Of a stretch of DNA of 11,431 nt, positions 5,563 through 11,431 are shown piece by piece. Source of the stretch: Synergistaceae bacterium (GTDB lineage: Bacteria > Synergistota > Synergistia > Synergistales > Synergistaceae); NCBI GenBank assembly GCA_012728505.1, contig JAAYEY010000122.1:1-11431 (forward strand), written 5' to 3'. Made by a program: the position numbers and the translations under genes. The notes under the pieces were generated by a model. That model searched no databases, had not been told where the DNA came from, and was given only the letters and a program-made list of their open reading frames with translations. Position 1 is the stretch's first letter. Each line of letters starts with the position of its first letter.

Positions 5563-5703
5563 ATTCTTAGAAATCTATTGATACTTTCTTATATCATCTG
5601 ACCATTGAACAGGAGTGGTGCCTTTGGATCATACTAATGTAAACGCTGAAGGTTGTTATATTGTCTGTACATGGTTGAGAACAGATAGGAAGGAGACAGT
5701 ATT

Positions 5704-6948
5704 ATGAGAAATGAATTTAAAATAGCTGATATCAGTTTGGCCCCTGAAGGACACAGGAGAATAGATTGGGCATGGGAATATATGCCTATCCTTAAACTAA
5801 TTGCCGAAAGAGAAGAAAAACGTAAACCTCTTGAAGGCCTTGTTATAGGTTGCTGTCTGCACCTTGAGGCAAAGACAGCATGTCTTTTAAAGCTAATGCA
5901 TAAACTTGGGGCTACGGTGGTAACAGCTGGAAGTAACCCGCTTTCCACGCAGGATCCCATATGCGCTGCACTAGTAGAAAAAGGTGTGCATGTCTTCAGC
6001 CGTAGAGGAATGACCCCACAGGAATATTCTGATAACATTGAGGAAATGCTGAGATGGGACCCGCAAATAATTATTGATGACGGCGGAGATGTCGTATCAA
6101 TGATAATTGAAAAGAGGCGGGATCTGATTCCATCAATACTGGGCGGATGTGAAGAGACGACTACAGGTATTAAGCGTCTTCAGGCTATGCAAGCCGAAGG
6201 TGTCCTTCCGTTCCCGATGCTTGCTGTAAATGATGCACAGAGCAAATACCTTTTTGATAATCGTTACGGTACAGGCCAGTCTGTTTGGGATGCTATCCTA
6301 AGGACGACCAACCTTATCGTGGCAAGTAAAAGAGTCGTCATCGCCGGATACGGATGGTGCGGTAAAGGTACGGCTAGGAGAGCGGCTGGGCTTGGCGCCA
6401 AGGTAATAATAGTTGAGATAGATCCACACAGAGCGCTTGAAGCTATCATGGATGGCTTTGAAGTCATGGATATGCTCAAAGCTTCCAAAATAGGAGATAT
6501 TTTTATTACAGTAACAGGGAACACAAAGGTCATTCGCAAAGAACACTTTATGCGTATGAAAGACGGCGTACTGCTATGTAACGCCGGTCATTTTGACGTT
6601 GAAGTATGTATACCCGATCTTGCCGATTTAGCAATTGAGACTCAAGCTACCAGAGATAATATATTGACATACATCCTTCCGGTAGGTCGTAGAATACACC
6701 TTCTGGGAGAAGGAAGACTAGTTAATCTTGCTGCTGGAGACGGGCATCCTGTTGAGATAATGGACCTCAGCTTTGCCGTACAGCTATTATCCTGTATCTA
6801 TATCAGTAAATGCAAACTTGCACCCGGACTCTATAATGTACCGGCAGACCTGGACGCCAAAGTAGCTGAATTAAAGCTGGAATCTATGGGAATAAAGATT
6901 GAGCAGCTTACACAGGAACAGAGAGAATATCTAGCTGCATGGAAATGA
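5704..6948 (+). CDS. ahcY: S-adenosylhomocysteinase, short archaeal/Thermotoga-like form
   Basis: AhcY reversibly splits S-adenosylhomocysteine, an inhibitor of methyltransferases, into adenosine and homocysteine using bound NAD. The 414-residue product shows HLEAKTA (53-59), GSNPLSTQDPICAAL (76-90), the acidic DDGGD (125-129), TTTGIKRL (152-159), NDAQSKYLFDNRYGTGQS (176-193) with the expected active-site Lys181 and Asp185, the NAD-binding GYGWCGKG (215-222) with Glu238 for the ribose, and NLAAGDGHPVEIMDLSFA (341-358). It ends at LTQEQREYLAAWK and so lacks the YRY-type tail of the long eukaryotic and many bacterial enzymes. That short form is familiar from archaea and Thermotoga. ATG 5704 follows AAGGAG at 5690-5695. 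mtaD overlaps its 3' end, so the two are surely co-transcribed. Confidence 0.96.
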   Translation: MRNEFKIADISLAPEGHRRIDWAWEYMPILKLIAEREEKRKPLEGLVIGCCLHLEAKTACLLKLMHKLGATVVTAGSNPLSTQDPICAALVEKGVHVFSRRGMTPQEYSDNIEEMLRWDPQIIIDDGGDVVSMIIEKRRDLIPSILGGCEETTTGIKRLQAMQAEGVLPFPMLAVNDAQSKYLFDNRYGTGQSVWDAILRTTNLIVASKRVVIAGYGWCGKGTARRAAGLGAKVIIVEIDPHRALEAIMDGFEVMDMLKASKIGDIFITVTGNTKVIRKEHFMRMKDGVLLCNAGHFDVEVCIPDLADLAIETQATRDNILTYILPVGRRIHLLGEGRLVNLAAGDGHPVEIMDLSFAVQLLSCIYISKCKLAPGLYNVPADLDAKVAELKLESMGIKIEQLTQEQREYLAAWK

Positions 6949-8234
6949 ATTTGAATAAGCGCGGATACAGAGACGTAGTTGTCTGGGATGCGGAAAGAAG
7001 CTCAGCAGAACGGTGTGATATCCTTGTCGAAGGTGATAAAATATCCTCTATTCTGCCCGTTGGAACTTTAAAACCCGGCTATGCTTATGAAGGAAAAGGA
7101 AACACTGCTCTTTTGCCCGGGTTTGTAAATGCACACGGACATACAGCCATGACCCTTTTGCGTGGACTAGGAGAAGAACTGCCGTTAATGGAGTGGCTCC
7201 AGAAGCGTATATGGCCTGTGGAAAATAACCTTGACGGAAATCTTGTAAAAACAGGAACGACCCTTGGAATTATGGAGATGCTCTCCACAGGAACAACATG
7301 TTTCGCAGATATGTATTTTTTTATGGATAGTGTCGCGGAGGCAGCTCTTGAAACCGGGATGAGATGCGGACTCTCAAGAGGTATCGTTGGAGACAGCGAT
7401 GGAAGCAAACTCAGAGAGAACCTGAAATTCGCACGTGATTTTAACGGTAAAGACGGATTGATAAACGTTCAGCTTGGACCGCATGCACCATACACAGTGC
7501 CCTTTGAACTGATGAAACAGATCGCTGAAGAAGCCAAAGAATCAGGGTTGGGTGTTCAGCTCCACTGGCTTGAGGCAGCCTCTGAGTGGAGCATAAGTGG
7601 CTTTGAAGGCAAGATGACTCCTGAGCAGTACCTTTCAGACACAGGTATGATAGACGTCCCAAATCTTTTGCTTGCTCACTGTGTGTGGGTAAACAAGGAA
7701 TCGGCTGAATTTTACGCTAAGGACAACGTGACTATTGCACATAACCCTAAAAGCAATCTAAAATTGGGTAGTGGAACAGCCCCAGTGCCAGCTTTTCTTA
7801 AAGCGGGCGCCTCAGTTGCGCTTGGTACAGATGGAGCTGCCAGCAATAACAGACTGGATATATGGGATGAGCTCAGGTTCGCGGCTCTGATACATAAAGG
7901 TGTCAACAACGATCCGACCCTCATTTCTTCATCAGAAGTGCTTAAAATGGCTACTGTGAACGGAGCAAGAGCGCTCGGTTTTAATGACACGGGGCTTATT
8001 AAAGAGGGTTACAAGGCAGATATGGTACTGATAGACCTTGATAAACCCCATTATGTAGGATGGGATCTAGAGAACCTTGTTGGGTATCTTGTATATGCGG
8101 GATCCTCTTCTGATGTAAAAGCTACAGTTGTTGCGGGGAAAATGCTTTACAAGGACGGATCATTTACCGGAATAGATAAAGATCAGGTTATTGCTGAGTC
8201 AAAGGCTGCACGCTGTAAACTTATCGGCAGATAA
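6945..8234 (+). CDS. mtaD: 5-methylthioadenosine/S-adenosylhomocysteine deaminase
   Basis: MtaD is an amidohydrolase that deaminates methylthioadenosine and S-adenosylhomocysteine (often adenosine too) to the inosine forms. With ATG 6945 the protein has 429 residues, the family length. Metal-site motifs are clear: HGH at 64-66 within NAHGHTAMTLLRG, His207 in LHWLE with Glu210 as the likely catalytic acid, His245 in LLAHC, and Asp296 in GTDGAASNN. GPHAPYT (178-184) and NPKSNLKLGSGTAPV (267-281) are also typical. ATG 6945 shares an ATGA overlap with the ahcY stop, which favours coupling. ATG 6939, two codons earlier, is an equally open alternative, and neither has a good Shine-Dalgarno. Next to ahcY it gives a second way to dispose of SAH, or removes the adenosine that AhcY releases. 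Confidence 0.93.
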   Translation: MNLNKRGYRDVVVWDAERSSAERCDILVEGDKISSILPVGTLKPGYAYEGKGNTALLPGFVNAHGHTAMTLLRGLGEELPLMEWLQKRIWPVENNLDGNLVKTGTTLGIMEMLSTGTTCFADMYFFMDSVAEAALETGMRCGLSRGIVGDSDGSKLRENLKFARDFNGKDGLINVQLGPHAPYTVPFELMKQIAEEAKESGLGVQLHWLEAASEWSISGFEGKMTPEQYLSDTGMIDVPNLLLAHCVWVNKESAEFYAKDNVTIAHNPKSNLKLGSGTAPVPAFLKAGASVALGTDGAASNNRLDIWDELRFAALIHKGVNNDPTLISSSEVLKMATVNGARALGFNDTGLIKEGYKADMVLIDLDKPHYVGWDLENLVGYLVYAGSSSDVKATVVAGKMLYKDGSFTGIDKDQVIAESKAARCKLIGR

Positions 8235-8324
8235 CCGCTGATACTCACTCTGATTTGATCAAACAACGCGGGTAAACTAAAGTGCTCTTATCCGCATATG
8301 ATATTCGGGTGCAAAAAAATAAAA

Positions 8325-8372
8325 AGTCAGGATCCATGTCGTACATAAAAGGGATCAAAGACTTCATTTTTT
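8325..8372 (+). terminator. Possible terminator after mtaD
   Basis: An interrupted hairpin pairs AGTC (8325-8328) with GACT (8360-8363), GATCC (8331-8335) with GGATC (8352-8356), and ATGT (8336-8339) with ACAT (8343-8346), followed by six T at 8367-8372. It has an internal loop and a bulge, so it is not strong. It ends about 7 bp before the alaS Shine-Dalgarno, so it could also act as a leader element. No T-box motif is present. Confidence 0.3.
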
Positions 8373-8393
8373 AAATTACAGGAGGCAGCTTAA

Positions 8394-11048
8394 ATGCAGT
8401 ATAGAAGCGGAAAAGAATTAAGGGAGTTATTTCTTTCATATTTTGAAGAAAAGGGGAGCAAAAGGTACCGCAGCTTTTCACTTGTCCCCGATGATCCAAC
8501 GCTCCTTTTCACGATAGCGGGAATGGTGCCCTTCAAGCAGTATTTTCTAGGACTAAAGACCCCTGAAGTAAAGAGGGCAACAACAGCTCAGAAGTGCGTC
8601 AGGACTAACGACATTGAAAATGTCGGGCGTACAGCCAGACACCACACCTTTTTTGAAATGTTAGGAAATTTCAGCTTTGGAGACTATTTTAAAGAAGAGG
8701 TAATACCTTGGTCGTGGGAATTTCTTACAGAACGAGTCGGACTTGATCCAAATAGGTTATATGCAACTATCTACCTTGACGACGATGAGGCTCATGATAT
8801 TTGGCGGGATAAGGTTGGTTTGCCTGAGGACAGGATCGTGCGCCTTGGTGCGGATGATAATTTCTGGGCAGCAGGTCCGGTAGGCCCCTGTGGCCCATGC
8901 TCCGAAATATTATATGATCAAGGTCCTGAGTTTTCGTGCGGGAAACCTACATGTACAGTGGGCTGTGATTGTGACCGATATCTTGAAATATGGAACCTGG
9001 TCTTCATGCAGTACAACAGGGACAAAGAAGGGACTCTAACACCTCTTCCAAATAAGAATATAGATACAGGAATGGGACTTGAAAGGCTTTCCGCAGTAGT
9101 GCAGAGAGTGCCCAATGATTTTGAGACAGATCTTTTCCGTCCGATAATTGATAAGGCATGTTCTTTAGGCGGAGTAAAGTATGGTAAAGATTCTAAATGC
9201 GACATGGCTGTAAAAGTAATTTCTGATCACATAAGGGCATCAGCATTTATGATAGCAGATGGGATACTGCCCGCAAATGATGGTAGGGGATATGTTCTCA
9301 GGCGTCTCATTAGAAGGAGCGCCCGCTATGGAAGGCTGCTTGGCATCGAGGACCCCTTTCTCACAAAATTGCTTCCTTCGGTGCGTGAGTCAATAGGTGA
9401 TGAATATACAGAACTTGTGGAACAGGCCTCTGCGATTGAACAGATATTAAAGACTGAGGAAGAGCGATTTTCAAAGACCCTTTCACAGGGGAGTGACCTG
9501 TTGGAATCAGAAATAAAGAAGCTTAAGAGAGATTCAGTTAACCTCCTTCCCGGAAGCGTTGCGTTTGTACTTTACGACACATACGGTTTTCCTTTAGAAC
9601 TTACAGAGGAGATGTGTGAGGAACAGGGAATAGCAGTAGACAAGGATGGTTTTAACAAGTCGATGGAGGATCAGCGCGAAAGAGCAAGAGCTTCAAGCAA
9701 ACAGACCAGCTCAATTATTTCAAAGAGCGCATACACTGAAATCGCTGACAGAATTGGACCAAGTCCTTTTTGCGGATACACCAAAACTATAGCTGAAACT
9801 GAAGTAATGGCTCTTATATCTGACGGCAAAGAAAAAGAGTTTATAGTTGAGGGTGAAAAGGCGGATATAGTACTTTTAGATACTCCCTTTTACGCCGAAA
9901 AAGGTGGACAGGTAGGCGATACCGGAGTAATAACAGCTGAGGGCGCTATTTTTGAAGTAGAAGACACTGTATATCCGGTAAACGACCTAATAGTTCACAG
10001 GGGCAAACTTCTTAAAGGAACGATAAAGATGAACCAGTCTGTGACAGCATCTATAGATTTTGCAAGAAGAAAGAACATACAGAGGCATCATACAGCGACA
10101 CACTTAATTCACGAGGCCCTCTCTAAGGTCTTGGGTCAGCATGTGAGACAAGCAGGGTCTATTGTTACGCCAACTTTCCTCCGCTTCGACTTTAACCACT
10201 TCGCAGCTCTTACTGTAGATCAGATTCGCGAGATCGAGTCTATTGTCTACGAACAGGTGCTTAGTAACTTACCTGTAAAAACCAAAGTAATGCCTATTGA
10301 AGAGGCTAAGAAAACAGGAGCCAAGGCACTTTTTGAGGAAAAATATGGTGACCAGGTAAGAGTGCTCGAGATTCCTGGCTACTCTACGGAGCTTTGCGGA
10401 GGTACACATGTAAAGGCGACTGGAGAGATTGGCGTCGTAAAGATTCTTCGTGAAGAAGGTATCGGATCTGGTGTAAGACGGCTCAACGCAATTGTCGGAC
10501 AAAATGCACTGGGTATGTTCCAGCGTTTCAGCTACCTTACAGGCACCCTCGCGTCCGTCCTCGGAGAAGACCTTGATTCTGTACTCAGTAAGGTGGAGGA
10601 CCTGCTTGACGAAAAAAAGATCCTTGAGAGAAAGAACAGGGAGCTTCAGGTCAAATCAGCAATGTCTGACATCGAGGAGAGTATAAGGCCTTGTGCAAAC
10701 GCCAACGGTGTAGACTTCATCGTAGAAAAGTTTGAAAATATGAATATAGATCTACTTAGGCAGGTCGGTGACAGGATAAAACAAAAATATCCCGTTGCAG
10801 CGATCCTTCTTGTATGTATAGGAGAAGAGAAGCAAGTGACTTTGACAGCTATGGCGAGTGAAGAAGCTGTAAGTAAAGGAATAAGAGCCGACGAGCTGCT
10901 CAAAGAAATTGCCGAAGTGCTTGGAGGAAGAGGCGGAGGCAAGCCCACATTAGCCCAGGGCAGGGCTCCTAACGCAAGTAAACTCAACGAAGCTATTTTA
11001 AAAGCACCTGAAATTTTTGCCAAACTTGCTGCCAAGGATAGAGGCTAA
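8394..11048 (+). CDS. alaS: Alanyl-tRNA synthetase
   Basis: AlaS charges tRNA-Ala and clears mischarged serine and glycine. The 884 residues cover the full family architecture. The class II catalytic domain includes KCVRTNDIENVGRTARHHTFFEMLGNFSFGDYF and the CGKPTCTVGCDCD cluster (Cys182, 187, 191, 193). The tRNA-recognition helices follow. The editing domain carries the zinc set His566 and His570 (HHTATH) with Cys668 and His672 (CGGTH). The C-terminal DHHA1 domain has GGRGGGKPTLAQGRAP starting near residue 844. ATG 8394 follows CAGGAGG at 8379-8385. The 159-bp gap before it and the possible terminator there suggest a transcript separate from mtaD. No key residue is missing and there is no sign of transfer. 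ruvX follows almost at once, as in many Firmicutes, but without the small ireB gene that separates them in Bacillus. Confidence 0.98.
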   Translation: MQYRSGKELRELFLSYFEEKGSKRYRSFSLVPDDPTLLFTIAGMVPFKQYFLGLKTPEVKRATTAQKCVRTNDIENVGRTARHHTFFEMLGNFSFGDYFKEEVIPWSWEFLTERVGLDPNRLYATIYLDDDEAHDIWRDKVGLPEDRIVRLGADDNFWAAGPVGPCGPCSEILYDQGPEFSCGKPTCTVGCDCDRYLEIWNLVFMQYNRDKEGTLTPLPNKNIDTGMGLERLSAVVQRVPNDFETDLFRPIIDKACSLGGVKYGKDSKCDMAVKVISDHIRASAFMIADGILPANDGRGYVLRRLIRRSARYGRLLGIEDPFLTKLLPSVRESIGDEYTELVEQASAIEQILKTEEERFSKTLSQGSDLLESEIKKLKRDSVNLLPGSVAFVLYDTYGFPLELTEEMCEEQGIAVDKDGFNKSMEDQRERARASSKQTSSIISKSAYTEIADRIGPSPFCGYTKTIAETEVMALISDGKEKEFIVEGEKADIVLLDTPFYAEKGGQVGDTGVITAEGAIFEVEDTVYPVNDLIVHRGKLLKGTIKMNQSVTASIDFARRKNIQRHHTATHLIHEALSKVLGQHVRQAGSIVTPTFLRFDFNHFAALTVDQIREIESIVYEQVLSNLPVKTKVMPIEEAKKTGAKALFEEKYGDQVRVLEIPGYSTELCGGTHVKATGEIGVVKILREEGIGSGVRRLNAIVGQNALGMFQRFSYLTGTLASVLGEDLDSVLSKVEDLLDEKKILERKNRELQVKSAMSDIEESIRPCANANGVDFIVEKFENMNIDLLRQVGDRIKQKYPVAAILLVCIGEEKQVTLTAMASEEAVSKGIRADELLKEIAEVLGGRGGGKPTLAQGRAPNASKLNEAILKAPEIFAKLAAKDRG

Positions 11049-11052
11049 ACAT

Positions 11053-11431
11053 TTGGAAAGAATCGTTGCTTTAGACATAGGTACTGTGAGAATAGGTGTA
11101 GCTGTAAGCGATCCATTTGGCTCTTTTGCGCAGGGCATAACCGTTCTTAAAGCAAATATTGATTGGATGAATGAGGTAAAGAAAATTATAGACAGCTACC
11201 AATCCACGAAACTCCTTGTCGGACTTCCAATAAGGACCAATGGTAAAGAGGGGCCTGAAGCTGAAAAGATAAGAGAAATTGCAGAAACAATACAGTGCAG
11301 ATATCCAACGATTGAAATAATCTTTTGGGATGAACGTTTCACCACTGTCATAGCTCAGCAGTCACTTTTAGAAGGAGATGTATCGAGGAAGGGCCGTAAA
11401 GAAAGAGTAGACATGGTCGCAGCATCACTTC
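11053..11431 (+). CDS. ruvX: Holliday junction resolvase-like YqgF/RuvX (partial, cut by window end)
   Basis: The RNase H-fold YqgF/RuvX family acts in 5' processing of pre-16S rRNA in E. coli and is also called a putative Holliday junction resolvase. The frame is open from TTG 11053 to the window edge, giving 126 residues. Motifs are ALDIGTVRIGVAVSDPFG (6-23) with Asp8, LLVGLPIRTNGKEGPEA (54-70), WDERFTT (92-98) with Glu94, and SRKGRKERVDMVAASL (111-126) with Asp120. These three acids fit the family's metal-binding set. TTG 11053 is chosen because AGAGG (11040-11044) lies eight bases upstream and the protein begins right at the family's first strand; no ATG or GTG fits better. It starts 4 bp after alaS stops, so the genes are co-transcribed. 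Only the last few residues should be missing. Confidence 0.92.
   Translation, partial: MERIVALDIGTVRIGVAVSDPFGSFAQGITVLKANIDWMNEVKKIIDSYQSTKLLVGLPIRTNGKEGPEAEKIREIAETIQCRYPTIEIIFWDERFTTVIAQQSLLEGDVSRKGRKERVDMVAASL

Larger units (their letters stand above)
5106..5703. other. 598-bp non-coding gap mtnA-ahcY
   Basis: The gap has two parts. From about 5106 to 5480 it holds a small hairpin and the inverted-repeat element described separately. From about 5480 to 5703 it is AT-rich and probably holds the ahcY promoter and leader. In the second part, CAGAT (5520-5524) and ATCTG (5527-5531) form a palindrome that AACAG (5512-5516) and CTGTT (5532-5536) extend after a 3-nt bulge. I see no protein gene with codon-like composition, and no recognisable SAM or SAH riboswitch core. 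Confidence 0.6.

Noticed and set aside
5480..5703. SAM or SAH riboswitch upstream of ahcY
   Set aside because: Considered because of the pathway, but I could not find the conserved cores or the multi-helix layout. A covariance search (Infernal with Rfam) would settle it.
8235..8393. T-box leader before alaS
   Set aside because: No AGGGTGGNACCGCG-like antiterminator motif or extended stem I is visible in 159 bases.
1..11431. CRISPR array, tRNA/rRNA gene, transposase or defence system
   Set aside because: No regularly spaced repeats, no cloverleaf or rRNA-like stretch noticed, and every sizeable gene belongs to a housekeeping or salvage family or is a small local protein.

Overview
The window reads as an ordinary chromosomal stretch of an anaerobic, mid-GC bacterium. 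All recognisable genes lie on the + strand. My best guess at the source is Synergistota (Synergistetes). This is inference from three things: a Clostridium-like gene order (efp, a CD1247-type zinc-ribbon protein, asp23, nusB, xseA) with no sporulation genes, an EF-P with a Thermotoga-like MGRG tip loop, and a short archaeal/Thermotoga-type S-adenosylhomocysteinase. A lineage near Thermotogota or an unusual Firmicute cannot be excluded from sequence alone.

Region 1 (1-3997) is a housekeeping cluster. It holds the 3' end of an unidentified gene, then efp (EF-P), an acidic CD1247-type zinc-ribbon protein, an Asp23/Gls24 protein, a two-helix membrane protein whose soluble part looks like a degenerate Asp23 domain, nusB, and xseA without its usual partner xseB. 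A perfect 16-bp hairpin without a U-tract separates the Asp23 gene from the membrane protein gene. Two annotated-looking starts (TTG at 1276 and GTG at 1847) are better replaced by ATG codons at 1300 and 1856, each with its own Shine-Dalgarno sequence.

Region 2 (4101-8234) is a methylthioadenosine / S-adenosylhomocysteine salvage cluster. mtnA (methylthioribose-1-phosphate isomerase) comes first, then ahcY (S-adenosylhomocysteinase), overlapped by mtaD (MTA/SAH deaminase). Together they remove the by-products of S-adenosylmethionine use: SAH from methylation and MTA from polyamine or radical chemistry. Between mtnA and ahcY is a 598-bp non-coding gap. Most of it is a compositionally distinct element built around an imperfect inverted repeat (arms about 54 nt, 43/54 matching by hand, around 5176-5229 and 5371-5424) with a nested central hairpin. 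It is most likely a palindromic intergenic or MITE-like repeat, or a structured RNA. It is the least explained part of the window.

Region 3 (8394-11431) holds alaS (complete alanyl-tRNA synthetase) followed closely by ruvX/yqgF, which starts at TTG and is cut by the window end. No CRISPR array, tRNA, rRNA, transposase, phage or defence gene is visible. I did not find a convincing new multi-gene system. The items most worth following up are the mtnA-ahcY palindromic element and the proposed Asp23-like membrane protein.
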